DNA of 64,000 nt from assembly GCA_951640165.1 (NCBI GenBank), contig OX621247.1, positions 35,996,001-36,060,000 on the forward strand, written 5' to 3'. Each line of letters opens with the position of its first letter. Position 1 is the stretch's first letter. The stretch is from Pseudoips prasinana. Taxonomy: Eukaryota > Arthropoda > Insecta > Lepidoptera > Nolidae. The notes beneath the pieces are model-generated. The model was not told the DNA's origin. It did no database searches and saw only the letters and a list, made by a program, of their open reading frames with translations. Positions 9,954 through 22,735 of the stretch are shown one piece after another. The translations under genes and the position numbers were made by a program.

Positions 9954-11601
9954 TACACTCGCGAGCAACCAAATCGACTCAAGCCTTGTCGGCGCACACA
10001 TACATTGATACAACTAAAATCATGAATGGAAATTATTAAAATGATATGTCATTCGAAAGCTTAAGATGTCAGCTTTAATTTGATATCATTATCATTGAAA
10101 TCCATCCATCATTTTTGAAATAAATGATGTCTGAATGCAAGAGTAGGAAAAACGGGAATTTAGGAAAAAGGGTATGTGTCTCGTATTTGACAAATTAAAC
10201 AAAAAAAATTAAAAATAAAATTATTTTATTTAAATCAGTATTTCGTATTGCCCCCTCTAGCCCTAATTACATCCCGCAGTCTGTTTTTCATGGACCTTAT
10301 CAATTTTTTGACATTTTCTTGAGGAATGCCGTCCCACTCCTCTAATAATGCTGTCTTTAGCTCGTCTACGCTTGAAGGGACTGGATTTCTGGCCCGAACT
10401 CTTCTTTTAAGCTCGTCCCATAAGTGCTCGATGGGATTCATGTCAGGACTGAGCGCAGGCCAGTCCATCGTGCGTAATTCGACCTCTTGCAGAAACTGTC
10501 GAGTGACTCGTGCCGTGTGGAAGCGGGCATTGTCGTGCATTAACACGAAGTCTTCACCGACAAACCCTGCGTAGGGCACAACATGATCCAGTAGAATGTC
10601 GGTGATGTACCGATCAGCTGTTAGCCCGCCTCCTCGGCCGCCCCCAGGCACGAAAACAAGTTCGGTTTTTCCCTCTAAAGAGATACCAGCCCACATCATG
10701 CAGGAACCGCCGCCATATGCCACTGTTTCAGCGAAACAACATTGGGCAAATCGTTCTCCCGGACGCCTGTAGACTCGGCCTCTCCTGTCACTGCCATGCA
10801 GACACATTCTGCACTCATCAGTAAACAGGACCGATCGCCATTACGCAACGCTCCAATTGAGATGCTCTCGAGCAAATTGAAGGCGCGCTTGTCGGTGGCC
10901 TGCAGTCAACTTAGGGCCCGTCGCAGGTCTTTTTGGCGTCAAGTTGGCTTCCTTCAAGCGTCTTCTCACTGTCCACTCGCTGACAGCCACTTGTCGTACA
11001 CGTCTCAGTTCTTGCTGCACATCAACGCCCGTAAGGTGTCGATTGCGCAGCGAGGTTGAGACAATGAAGCGGTCGTCTCTCTCTGAAGTGCACCGGTGGC
11101 GGCTCGTTCTTGGTCTCCGATTGAAGGCACCAGTCTCTTGGAACCGTCTGTATACTCGGGATACAGAAGACTGGCTCAAGTGGAGCTGGGCAGCGATTGC
11201 TCGCTGACTTAACCCTTGTTGCAACAAGGCAACAACTTGAGCGGCTTCTTCTGGTGTGGTATCCATGGGTTAGCGAAAACAAGGAATGCAATTTACGGAG
11301 ATGTGTACCGGTCAACCTGTAACAAGCAACTGATAAGATAAACCGGAAGTGGGGGGTTTTATAGCGGGAGCAGGTAGCGCAAGTCGTGGATTCCTAAAGA
11401 GGTAATTTACGCTGACGGCCAATTAAAATGTGTCAATAAATCAGCGCTTAGTTTTTTTTAAGGTATTGATGTTAATTGAAAGCCTAATTCTTCAGCTTTC
11501 GAATGACATATCACTTTTGTAATTACCATTTATCGTTTTAGGAAAATCAATGTATATGTGCGCCGTCTAGGCTTGAGTCGATTTGGTTGCTCGCGAGTGT
11601 A
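9954..11601 (-). mobile_element. Tc1-family DNA transposon with TA target site
   Basis: The terminal inverted repeats are long. The left starts CACTCGCGAGCAACC at 9956 and the right ends GGTTGCTCGCGAGTG at 11599, with TA at each side. Inside the repeats an ATGTCATTCGAAAGCT-type block recurs inverted (10050s and 11500s). The element is about 1.65 kb, a normal size for Tc1, and holds one transposase gene on the minus strand. Confidence 0.9.
10235..11266 (-). pseudogene. Tc1 transposase with one internal stop
   Basis: About 343 codons in one frame from ATG 11266, the usual length for Tc1. The N-terminal paired-like helix-turn-helix shows LSQRAIAAQLHLSQSSVSRV. A second DNA-binding half shows SEWTVRRRLKEANL. 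The catalytic core has FTDECRM (first Asp), LMHDNARFH (second Asp) and NPIEHLWD (Glu), with exactly 34 residues between the second Asp and the Glu: DD34E. The only lesion I see is a TAA at 10841-10843, just before the first catalytic block. The protein would cut and paste the element via its inverted repeats. This copy is likely inactive unless the stop is a sequence error. Confidence 0.88.
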
Positions 11602-12439
11602 TATTTCGGGATTTTTGGGAATTACAACCCTTAGGGCGTAAAATAGGGGATGTAAGTTTGTATGAAAAAATGAAACATTTTGGAAGTTAAACCCATGAAA
11701 ATTGGTATTTGGCCTTTCAGTTAAAAATAAAAAATATATATTTCAGGATTTTTGAAAATTCCACCCCGAAGGGCATAAAATAGGGTATGTAAGTTTGTAT
11801 AAATAATGCGATAATTTTGAAGTTAAACGCATGAAAATTAGTACTTGGCCTTTCTGTTAAAAAAACATAAAATATTTATTTCAGGATTTTTGGAAATTCC
11901 TCCCCGTAGGGCGCAAAATAGGGGATGTAAGTTTAGACTGACTGACTGACATATCAACGCATAGCCTAAACGGCTGGAGTTAGAGACTTGAAATTTTGAC
12001 AGTAGGTACTTTTTATGACGTAGGCATCCACTAAAGAAGGGTTTTTGAAAATATCACCCCTAAGGGAGTAAAATAAGGGACGAAATATTTTATGAAAATC
12101 CGTCATTTTTTATGTTAAAGGCTTTGTTATTTGGCCTTGCAATTAAAAACTAAAATATATATTCTAGGACTTTTGAAAATTCCACCCCCTAGGGCGTAAA
12201 ATTGGGGATGTAAGTATGTACGAAAAATGTTACAAGTTTTAAGTTAAACGCATGATAAATTAATGCTATTTGGCATTTTAGTTAAAAATTAAAAATAAAT
12301 ATTTCAGGATTTTCGAGAATTCCACCCCTAAGGACGACTAAAATAGGGGATGTAATTTTGTATGAAAATCTGTTATTTTTTATTTTACGCATAAAAATTG
12401 GTATTTGGTCTTTCAGTTAAAAATAAAGCAATACATGTT

Positions 12440-12905
12440 TTTTAATCAAAATTCAGGGAAAAAAAGTAATCCAAAACATATATGGACAAAACGCAAACAA
12501 CTAGATGGAAAACTGCGGTCACTGAACTGGTTATAGGGATGCCAATCACAACTAAATCCCAACAACAAGATGCTGGTGTACAAAACTACCATAAAACCAA
12601 TCTGCAATAAACTGTGGGGAACGGCCAGCAACAGCAGTATAGATATCCTGGAGAGATTCCAGACCAAAGCTCTGAGAACAATGTTGGGCATCCCTCATTG
12701 TATAAGTAATAGATACATATACCACGACCTCTGCCTTATAATAGTTCGGCAGGAAATAGCTCAAAACAGCCTGAAATACCAGGAGAAACTGACCGTCCAC
12801 GTAAACAAACTGGCACACGCTCTGAGTGGAGAAGGCGCTCTTCAGCATACCCGGCTGAAAAGAAGTGACATACTGAACCTACATAAAAGATTTACCACTT
12901 GACAT
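12440..12905 (+). pseudogene. Jockey-like LINE ORF2 3' fragment
   Basis: The open stretch 12570-12902 reads LVYKTTIKPICNKLWGTA, then ILERFQTKALRTMLGIPHC and YIYHDLCLIIVRQEI. This is the conserved end of Jockey-clade reverse transcriptase proteins (thumb and C-terminal region). Upstream reverse transcriptase domains are absent, so it is a 5'-truncated copy in intron 3 of the zinc-finger gene. Confidence 0.75.
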
Positions 12906-13144
12906 CAAGGGAATCGTATGAAATGAATTTTCATACAAGTATGGCTTTCGAGGAAAACATAAACTGAGAGATCAACAAAAAAGTGGCTTATTGTTGAAAA
13001 ACAGATTGCCATGAAGCAGCAAGATCAAAAAAAAAAGTAATTTAAATTAAAAAACGACATTTTAATCAAATTGGGATAAAAACGATTTTATCTTAAATTC
13101 GAGTTAGCGTAGTATAAATTGTTGGTATCGAGATGATCGCACCA

Positions 13145-14290
13145 AAAAAATGTATTTATTTATTTATTAAATATTAAGGAAGACCAACAGCACATAAAAA
13201 CAGTTATAAAAAGCTAAATAGTAATTGAAGGCCAATTACAGGTCTCCACGAATAGACAGTGGTATATGTTATACATATTATTATGTGATCAGTTTAAATT
13301 AATTAATTTAAGTCGAAGTGTTAAATTTAGAGAAAAGTCTAGGCTGAGTACCCGTCTCACTGTTTCAGTTTTATTGACAAATATGTCAAGATTAAAAGAT
13401 TTTATTTGTTTATTTAAGAAATTGCTTGTTCGCCATATGAATGCATTTTGACAATAGTTTGTTGATACTAACGGAAGATGAAATGTTTTATGATATCTCA
13501 CTGCCTTTGATGGAATATTAAATGAGACTCTGTTCAGTAAGTCAGAACAATCAATGTCACGAGATATTATTCGAAAAAGATATGTTGAATCAGCTATCTC
13601 ACGATGATTAGCTAGGGGCAAAATATGAAACTTGGCACATAATTCCAAATAGCTCTCGGATCTATATGGATATTTAACGCGATAGCACAAATATTTAATA
13701 AACTTTTTCTGTACTTTTTCGATACGAGTTATATATGTATTGTAATGAGGATTCCACACTTGGCTAGCATACTCAAGTATGCTGCGCACAAAAGTACAGT
13801 ATAAGATTTTGTATGTTTTTGCCTCTTTAAAGTTACCTGATATCCTCATAACAAATCTCTTTTCACAATATTATTAATATGTTCGTCAAACATTAACTTG
13901 GAATCGTGTGTCACACCTAAATCACGTATAGTATTAAGCTTCAAAAACTTATGACCCTTAAGGGTGTATTCAGAAAGGATATTGTTCTTTTTCCTGCTAT
14001 ACGTTGTTACTGTACATTTGAGGGGGTTAAGTTACAGTTTATTGAGTGTGCAGTACTCACCCAATCGATCTAAGTCATATTGGAGCTCATCGACGTCCTT
14101 TTCTGTTGAGATAGCCTTATAAACTTTCATATCGTCGGCAAAACATAAAAGATGAGAATGATGTAAGCATTTATCGAAATCGTTCACAAAGATCAAAAAC
14201 AACAGTGGTCCCAGAATAGAACCTTGAGGAACACCACTAGGAACCGTTACCCAACTGGATATATAGTTATTGATCACAACCAATATCATT
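13145..14290 (-). pseudogene. Non-LTR reverse transcriptase fragment
   Basis: Two open pieces of one protein. 14032-14289 contains SGVPQGSILGPLLFLIFVND and the catalytic FADDMKVYK. 13289-13849 contains YCTFVRSILEYASQVWNPHY and a C-terminal region with EKVQKKFIKYLCYR. Between them (13850-14031) the frame is broken by a stop after NKL and by a shift, although coding similarity continues in another frame (TIRDLGVTHDSKLMFDEHI). The 5' end is truncated inside the palm domain. The 3' end lies near 13145 in ATTTATTTATT repeats. Confidence 0.8.
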
Positions 14291-14469
14291 TTAATTCTCT
14301 CTACAAGTCTCTACAATTTTGTAACTAGATGGCGTTAATATCGTTTCAGATCGCGGAACTTATGTGGCATATCGGTTACAATAAATAAATGCTTTACATA
14401 AAAGGTAGCCCAAAACTAAATCAATAGATCTATGATCTGAGTCTAGATGTACTTTTGTCCGTCTATTAT

Positions 14470-14724
14470 ATAATATCTAGGGACAATAATATCTAGGGAC
14501 AATGTCACACAGACCATCCTAGCCCCAAACTAAGCAAAGCTTGTACTATGGGTACCAGGCGACGATATACATACTTATATAGATAGATAAATACATAGAA
14601 AACATCCATGACTCAGAAACAAATATTCGTGCTCATCACACAAATATTTGCACTTACCGGGATTCGAACCCAGGACCACCAGCTTCGTAGGCAGGAGCAC
14701 TACCAAGTAGGCTACGGTGACCGC
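14470..14724 (-). repeat. tRNA-derived SINE, copy 1
   Basis: Minus-strand SINE. The head (14724 leftward) has an A-box-like GTAGCCTACTTGGTAG and a B box GGTTCGAATCC, followed by a body with GTGATGAGCACGAATATTTG and GCTTTGCTTAGTTTGGGG. It ends in repeated CCCTAGATATTAT. Further copies are at 30291-30544 (-) and 53444-53700 (+), with a diverged one near 61385-61560. Confidence 0.85.
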
Positions 14725-15170
14725 CTAAATTTCACCCAAAAATATGCACACATCTTAATTTTACCGCTTTACAAGTTTATATTTCTGTTAGAAGATGGAG
14801 TAATCATCGTTTTAGATTGCGCTATGGTTTCGTTCACAAAATGTGATTTTCGACTAATCAATACCGTGGTCGCAACCTTATCTAATTGGAGTTAGCCTTT
14901 GTGATTAATGCATCGTTGATTATTATTTTACTTTATTTGATTTACTGGCTGTCTTTAAGGACAATTGATATGTATATGTATTCTTTGATTTTTGGTTGAT
15001 GATATCGGGTCCTTAGCAAAGTAGTCTTTAGTTTCTTTCTTAGTTGGGTTATTTATAGGTTAGGTTTTCTTAAATTTAGAAAGTTATATTATTTCGATTA
15101 AGCTAGAAGTAAGTAGTTACATAGATCATTCAAAATTGTCGTGGACGAAGTCGCGGGCCTGGTGCCTAGT

Positions 15171-15552
15171 GATAAAATAAAAAGTCGATTGCGCATGGCG
15201 ACGCGTCGCCACACCGTACACACTACTATTGTATAGCGTGGCGACGCGTCGCCACGGCAAGCATCGCCACGCCAGAAATCTGTTTTACGTGCGGCTATAG
15301 ATGTTTCACATCAAATATTAGTTTTTTTATTACTTAGGAATGAAAAAGCATTGTTAAGGAGTGAATTTGCACAGACATTCGCTGTGTTCTTCAGTCAGAT
15401 TATGGAGATACAGAATCTCACGCTGATGCAGATTTAGCTATTCAAACGCCAGCGTGGTTTTTGATGTGAAACATCTATAGCCGCACGTAAAACAGATTTC
15501 TGGCGTGGCGACGCATGCCGTGACGCATGCGCAATCGACTTTTTATTTTATC
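15171..15552. repeat. Foldback/MITE element with ~100-bp inverted arms
   Basis: Left arm starts GATAAAATAAAAAGTCGATT and right arm ends in its reverse complement. Both arms also carry CCAGAAATCTGTTTTACGTG and TATAGATGTTTCACATC. The left arm has extra internal GGCGACGCGTCGCC palindromes (15198-15212 and 15240-15256). The spacer (about 15320-15460) is non-coding. A lepidopteran-style repeat tail (GACGAAGTCGCGGGC) lies just to the left. Confidence 0.75.
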
Positions 15553-15583
15553 ATTATGACATATTTAGTTCCTATGACAATAT

Positions 15584-15738
15584 TGTGATGTAGGTGATTC
15601 TATATTTTATATTAATAACTCAAGAGGGTATGTACAACTTGTGTGTGTGAGCCAGTCTCTCAATAAATCTGTTACGCGATTGACGTGGTTTTACTGCAGC
15701 CGATTCCCGTGGGTTCCCCAGTGTCCAGAGACTTCTCA
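15584..15738 (+). repeat. Gypsy-3 5' LTR
   Basis: 155 bases, identical by eye to 20271-20425. It contains AATAAA (about 15662) and is flanked on the left by target duplication AATAT. Confidence 0.92.
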
Positions 15739-15849
15739 GTGGCGACGATTAAACGGTTTCGCGCGTGTACATTAATATTTCAACCGGAAAGTAGAAAAAG
15801 TGCCGTGGGTTTTATTGTGCGAACTGTGCTGTTACGTAACGGACTAAAT

Positions 15850-16830
15850 ATGGCGGTTGGAAAGATCGGTGCGGTTGACTTAACGAAAGACAATTGGGAC
15901 ACCTATGTGGATCGATTAGATCAATATTTTATTGCCAATAGTGTAAAATGTGAATTAAAAGTCGCAACTTTAATTACGGTTGTTGGCAATAGTGCATATG
16001 AATTGATGGTTAATTTATGCACGCCGGTTAAACCATCCACAAAGACTTATGCGGAACTTGTAGCGTAATGAAAGGTCACTTAAACCCCAAGCCAAGCATG
16101 CTCGCTGAAAGGTTTAAATTTCGACAACGGATTCAAAAACCAGGTGAAAATATCGCGACGTACTTCTCGGAACTCAAAAGGCTGAGTAAAGATTGTTCTT
16201 TTACGGCGGACAGTTTAAAAGAAAATATGAGAGACCAATTTGTTTGCGGCTTGGTAAACGATGACATTCGTCAGAAGTTGTTTACGGAAGACGACAGCAT
16301 CACTATCGACAGAGCGTATAAGCTGGCATTAGCGATAGAGGCGGCCGAGACGAATGCGGCGTTAGTGGAAGACGGTACGAGAAGAAGGACCGCCAACGGT
16401 GCAGCGGTTGCGGACTCCGTACCCCTGCATAAGGTCGGGCACGAACGCGGCGGCGGCGGCAGGAGTAGGGCGTTTGGAGGCGGCGCGGCCGCTGGCGGTG
16501 GCGGCTATCGGCCGGCCGCGAGGCGGAACACTCGCTCGACGCGTGACGCACGGCAATCGGTCGGCGGCGGTTCGAGTACCACAAGCGGAGCGGGTTACAA
16601 CTTGCTTCGAGCGGGCGCGCAAAATGAGGAATGCAAAGTCTGCGGGTGCAGACACAATTCGAACACGTGTAAATACAAACTTTATGTGTGTCGAATTAGT
16701 AATCAGGAGGGGCATTTGAAGAGAATGTGGGCGAAGTTGGCCAAGAATAATTCCTTACATAATATGCAAGAAGACGGGCGTAGCAACGACGACAAGTGTG
16801 GCGCTTACTCGGCGGATAGCGACAGTGATG
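15850..16830 (+). pseudogene. gag: Gypsy-3 Gag, frameshifted
   Basis: The ATG at 15850 starts a Gag with TKDNWDTYVDRLDQYF and YELMVNLCTPVKPSTKTY. After 16066 a one-base loss puts the rest in another frame (KGHLNPKPSMLAERFKF, NIATYFSELKRLSKDCSF, QFVCGLVNDDIRQKL). The C-terminal part has an Arg/Gly-rich GC-rich stretch and a Cys region CKVCGCRHNSNTCKYKLYVC. The following knuckle, which in related proteins carries further Cys, reads RISNQEGHLKRMW, so two expected zinc ligands appear replaced. The preceding in-frame codons from 15685 lie in the LTR and are probably not used. Confidence 0.8.
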
Positions 16831-19800
16831 AGGTAATAGTACCTATTAATCGCTTATCACTTGGGCAGTGTAAGCCTATTATGATTTCTTTAAGAGTGCA
16901 CGGTTGTGACTTAAAAATGGAATGTGACACAGGGAGTGCAATATCGTACATTAATTACCAATTATATAAGAAAATGTTTTCTAGCTTACATATTAAACCC
17001 ACTAAGTTGGTTTTAAGATATTACACGGGTGAACTTGTTAACCCGGTAGGTGTCATTAGTTCAATTGTTCAATATAATAATACAAAAAAAAAATATTGGA
17101 TTTATATGGTATAGACAATGGAAATACAGTTTTATTAGGTAGACAGTGGATGGCGGAGCTAAATATATCCGTGTCGGCTTTGCATTATAATAAAGTTAAA
17201 AATAATAATTGGAATTTCGATCAGGATTTTAATTTTTCGGCATTCAGTTCCAGATACTGTGAGGTGTTTACGGACGGTCTGGGGCGGTTCACGGCAGGAC
17301 AAGTGAGCATCCACGTGCGCCCGGGCGCGCGGCCGGTGTTCATGCGCGCGCCGGTTGAGCGCGCGCTGGAGCAGCTGGTGCGCGACGACATCCTCACTCC
17401 CGTCCAACACTCAGACTGGGCAACACCAATCGTGCCGGTCGTCAAGAAAGATGGTACGATTAGAATCTGCGCTGATTTTAAGCTAACATTGAATAAAGTG
17501 TTGGAAGTCGACCGTTATCCATTACCTAAGGTAGAAGATCTTTTGTCTGGTTTGCACGGGGGCGAAAGATTTAGTAAAATCGATTTGTCACAGGCGTACC
17601 TACGCCCATTTTGAGCTGGATGATACTAGGAGATACACGGTAATTAACACACACAAAGGGCTTTTTATGTATAAACGATTAGTGTATGGGCTGTCGTCGA
17701 GCCCCGGCATATTTCAGCGGTGTTTAGAGCAATTGTTTATGGATTTACCCCACGTGGGAGTATTTCTAGACGATATTATCATAACAGGAAAAGACACACC
17801 GGAACACCTAGATAGCCTACATAAAGTTTTTGAACGCCTGAAGTCCCGTGGCTTAAAAGTAAATAAAGAAAAATGTTCTTTCTTTGTGGAATCGCTCGAG
17901 TATTTAGGGTATGTTGTAAGTAAGGAAGGTGTTCACACGTGCAAAGAAAAAGTAGAAGCAATTGTTAAAGCGCCGATACCAAGGAACGTATCTGAGTTGA
18001 GGGCTTTCATTGGGATGGTGATGTATTACGGTAAATTTATAAAAAATGTAAGTTCGATCCTTACGCCGTTGTATAATTTGTTACGTGCCGGGGTGAAGTA
18101 CGTATGGAGTGACGCTTGCGAGGTTGCCTTTGTGCGGGTAAAGCGGGCGCTGAGCACCAGTGAAGTGCTTGTGCATTATTCCCTGGAGCTGCCGCTTGTG
18201 CTGACGACAGACGCTAGCGCCACGGGGATAGGCGCTGTCATCTCGCACATCACGCCGACCGGCGATACGCGTCACGAACGCTTAACTCCGCGGAGAGAGC
18301 GTACGCCCAAATAGACAGAGAGGCATTAGCGATTATATACGGTGTTAAAAAATTACATCAGTACTTGTACGGTAGGAAGTTTACCTTAAAGACAGATCAC
18401 AAACCTTTAACATACATTTTTGGCAATAAAGTTGGTATTCCGGTTATGGCAGCTTCCAGGTTGCAAAGGTGGGCAATAATATTAACAGGTTATTCGTATG
18501 ATATAGAATATGTTACGTCCGCCAAAAATTGTGCCGACGCATTGTCGCGACTGCCTCAACCGACAGATAAGAATAAAATCGGGCGTGAATATTATACCTA
18601 TTTAAATTTTGCAGAAAGTTTTTTGCCAGTGACGAATGATGATGTGCGAGTAGCAACAGCGCGGGATCAGGTACTTAGCAGAGTGATGGTTAGCGTACAG
18701 TCGGGGTGGCCGTCACATTGCACGGACGATGTGATTAAACCGTACTTTAATAGGCGACACGAATTATATGTGAAACGGGGTTGTATTATGTGGGGCTACA
18801 GAGTTGTAATACCACCGTCTCTTCGGAACACGATTCTAAAAGAGCTTCATGTTAGTCATATGGGCATAGTCAAGACCAAGTCGATGGCTCGAAGTTTTGT
18901 GTGGTGGCCCAATATAGACGCGGACATCGAATCGACGTGCCGCGCTTGCGAAACATGCGCGATGGAAGCAACTGCGCCGCCGCAGGCTGCGCCACGTAGC
19001 TGGCCGTATTTAGCCCAGCCGTGGACTAGATTACATGTAGACTTTTTAGGCCCATACCAGGGAAAAACATTTTTTGTAATTATCGATTCCAGCACAAAGT
19101 GGATCGAAATTTTTGAAATGAATAAAACGAATGCCGCGGCTGTCATTAAAGTTATGAGGTCGTTATTTGCGCGATTCGGGTTGCCATTGGAGATAGTATC
19201 AGACCAGGGCCCACCATTTACTATGGCGGAGTTAGGGGAATTCCTTAAATTTAACGGTATAAAGCAGTCGTATTCCCCAGTTTATCATCCAGTATCAAAC
19301 GGGGCAGCAGAAAATGCAGTCAAACTATGTAAGCGAGCAATAAAAAAAGCAATCCGAGATGCAGTAGACATGGACACAGCTTTACAAACATACCTACTAG
19401 CTTATAGGAATAGTATTCAAAGCACTACAGGGGAAAGCCCCGCCATGCTGTTGCAGCGGAGATCGTTGCGTTCTCGGTTGGATCTTTTGCGCGCAGACCG
19501 CGCGCGCCAGGACCGGGTGGAGGAGGTGCAGCGCCAGCAGATTACGAGTTCGGGCACCGAGCCGTTACAACAACACGCTCCTGGCGATACTATATGGGCC
19601 AGGAACTACGGTAGCAAAGACAAATAATAATAATAATAATAATGTATTTATTTATCTTTTTCACAAAATGGTTAAAAGGAACGGTAGTAAACCAACAAGG
19701 TTCGCGTAGGTATGTAGTAAACAGTGATGATGGTCGACTTCTCACTAGGCATATTGATCAAATTAGGCACAGAACTCGACGTTCAAGTATAATGTACCCA

Positions 19801-20090
19801 AATGTAATGACCGACGGACAAGGCAGTGAGGGTGTCGTTGAGCGGCAGCAGCAACAGTTGTCTCCGAGAATAGCGGAGTGTCGAGGGTTTTTGGGGGGAC
19901 GGGTAATGGTGAAGTAGGTGGCGAGGACCCAGTAGTGAGTGACGCAGCGGATACATCAGTCACTATGACCTCACCAACCCGTGGTACACCATCGTTGTCA
20001 TCGCCGACGACCGCGGCCGACGCCAATTCCGTGAGCCGTTCCATCCGTATTCGTAAGAAACCGGTTAGATATGGGTTCGAGTTTGATTAG
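16831..20090 (+). pseudogene. pol: Gypsy-3 Pol, broken at several points
   Basis: Domains in order: protease with MECDTGSAIS (about 16920); RT with IRICADFKLTLNKVLEVDRY, FSKIDLSQAYL and catalytic FLDD (17765); RNase H with TTDASATGIGAV and TLKTDHKPLTYIF; zinc-binding H...CRACETCA; and the integrase core with LHVDFLGPY, SDQGPPF and NGAAEN. A C-terminal region ends RKKPVRYGFEFD at 20090. Breaks: about 17085 in a run of A, about 17600, about 18255, a ~42-base TAATAAT-containing insertion at 19624-19666, and about 19890 in a run of G. Most are single-base changes at or near homopolymers. Confidence 0.85.
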
Positions 20091-20270
20091 ATTTAAGAAT
20101 TCATTGTTTAATATTATTGGACATAAATATGTAAAAAATAAAAAGTTTCTATAGAGATAACTGTAGTGTGTAAAGTTAGTTATAGTTATGTTTAAGTTAG
20201 TGTAGTAAGTAGTTAATGTTAAATTGCATCTGTCTGTATTAGTTATATACTTGTAGTTTTAGTGTGGAGG

Positions 20271-20425
20271 TGTGATGTAGGTGATTCTATATTTTATATT
20301 AATAACTCAAGAGGGTATGTACAACTTGTGTGTGTGAGCCAGTCTCTCAATAAATCTGTTACGCGATTGACGTGGTTTTACTGCAGCCGATTCCCGTGGG
20401 TTCCCCAGTGTCCAGAGACTTCTCA
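20271..20425 (+). repeat. Gypsy-3 3' LTR
   Basis: 155 bases identical by eye to the 5' LTR. It is preceded by the polypurine-like GTGTGGAGG and followed by AATAT. Confidence 0.92.
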
Positions 20426-20510
20426 AATATGTTCTTTTCTGCATATTACTTTTACAAAATAATATCGATGTTTCACATCTGCCAGGCGTCCCGTGACGGC
20501 TCACATATTT

Positions 20511-20660
20511 TTTTATATCAGAGGGCGACAAACGAGCAAATGGGTCACCTGATGGTAAGTGATCACCACCGCCCATGGACACTCGCGACACCAGAGGAGT
20601 CACGAGTGCGTTGCCGGCCTTTAAGAGTCAGCAAACAAGTGTTGCCGACCCTTCCCCCAA
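20511..20660 (+). repeat. Common lepidopteran SINE-like repeat
   Basis: Contains GGTCACCTGATGGTAAGTGA, TCACCACCGCCCATGGACAC and GTGCGTTGCCGGCCTTTAAG, phrases I recognise as a repeat seen throughout moth and butterfly genomes. A short related piece is at about 41803-41836. Confidence 0.65.
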
Positions 20661-21040
20661 CCCCAATGAGCTCTGGCGATCTTACTCACACTCGGAAACA
20701 CAACATTAAAATTATTAATGTTATTATTAAGGAATGTCTTCTGTGAGGTGGAGGTACTTCTCCAGTCGGGCTGCTCTTCGGGCGAATGAACGCTATGCCC
20801 TACCTCTCTAAGATGTGGAGATAGTTGACCCACACGTGTCCATGTGATGCCCTAGCCCGCATAAAGCCTAAGCCATCGGTGGATCCACATGGGGTAACTC
20901 TATATATTGTAAAGGACTGCAAAATGTGTAATCACATCCTCTTCTGCACCTTTCTAATCTATATCTAAAAGACAAATCATATCCGGAGGATCGACATCGA
21001 TGAGTATGCTCAAGAAGTCAGGCGAGCAATGTAGGCCCAC
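20661..21040. other. Intronic spacer with repeat debris
   Basis: Continuation of dispersed-repeat sequence (GAGGTGGAGGTACTTCTCCA at about 20749). No coding signal. Confidence 0.35.
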
Positions 21041-21290
21041 TGCAGTTTATCGATATGATCAATGATCTTCCGGAAGTAGTGCACGGCACAGGTTGCTTGC
21101 TTTTTGCCCATGATCCTAAGCTTTTCATGCCAATCACGACCGAGGACGATTAGCACTGACTTCAAGATGACATTAATCGTATTGTGGAATAGAGCCTCAA
21201 CAATAAATTGCATTCAAATGTTACATCATAGAATGTTATGTCCTTTAGACGAGCAGCGGCACCGTTACATTACGCATATAACATGCTAGA
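21040..21290 (+). pseudogene. Degenerate LINE RT fragment
   Basis: One plus frame reads INDLPEVVHGTGCLLFAHD, PKLFMPITTEDD, QDDINRIVE and NVMSFRRAAAPLHYAYNM with four stops. This is the palm region of a non-LTR reverse transcriptase in which the FADD active site has become FAHD. The downstream open stretch 21299-21610 has no family resemblance that I can see. Confidence 0.65.

Positions 21291-22735
<1,445 letters not shown>

Larger units (their letters stand above)
9430..12440. repeat. Helitron-like non-autonomous element with ~145-bp tandem units
   Basis: A head beginning with a GACTGACT repeat and CATCAACGCCCAGCC appears at about 9445 and again, diverged, at 11935. Each head is followed by tandem units of roughly 140-150 bases. 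Each unit contains the phrases ATTCCACCCCTAAGGGCG, AAAATAGGGGATGTAAGTTT, GAAAATTGGTATTTGGC and TTTCAGTTAAAAAT. Three units lie left of the Tc1 element and two and a half on its right, then a second set runs to about 12435. This head-plus-satellite design is typical of lepidopteran Helitron-like repeats (recognition by eye). A Tc1 copy splits the first array. Confidence 0.6.
15584..20425 (+). mobile_element. Gypsy-3: LTR retrotransposon with identical LTRs
   Basis: LTRs 15584-15738 and 20271-20425 read identical over 155 bases. They start TGTGATGTAG and end CTTCTCA. A perfect 5-bp target duplication AATAT lies at 15579-15583 and 20426-20430. A primer-binding site TGGCGACG follows one base after the 5' LTR. 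The 3' LTR is preceded by a short purine tract (GTGTGGAGG). The internal region encodes Gag-protease-RT-RNase H-integrase in one ancestral frame, as in K02A2.6-type Gypsy elements, but the frame is broken about six times. It inserted into a dispersed repeat that is also present at 9310-9430. Confidence 0.92.

Noticed and set aside
16303..16719. Arg/Ala-rich ORFs on both strands within Gypsy-3 gag
   Set aside because: Shadows of the GC-rich Gly/Arg stretch of Gag.
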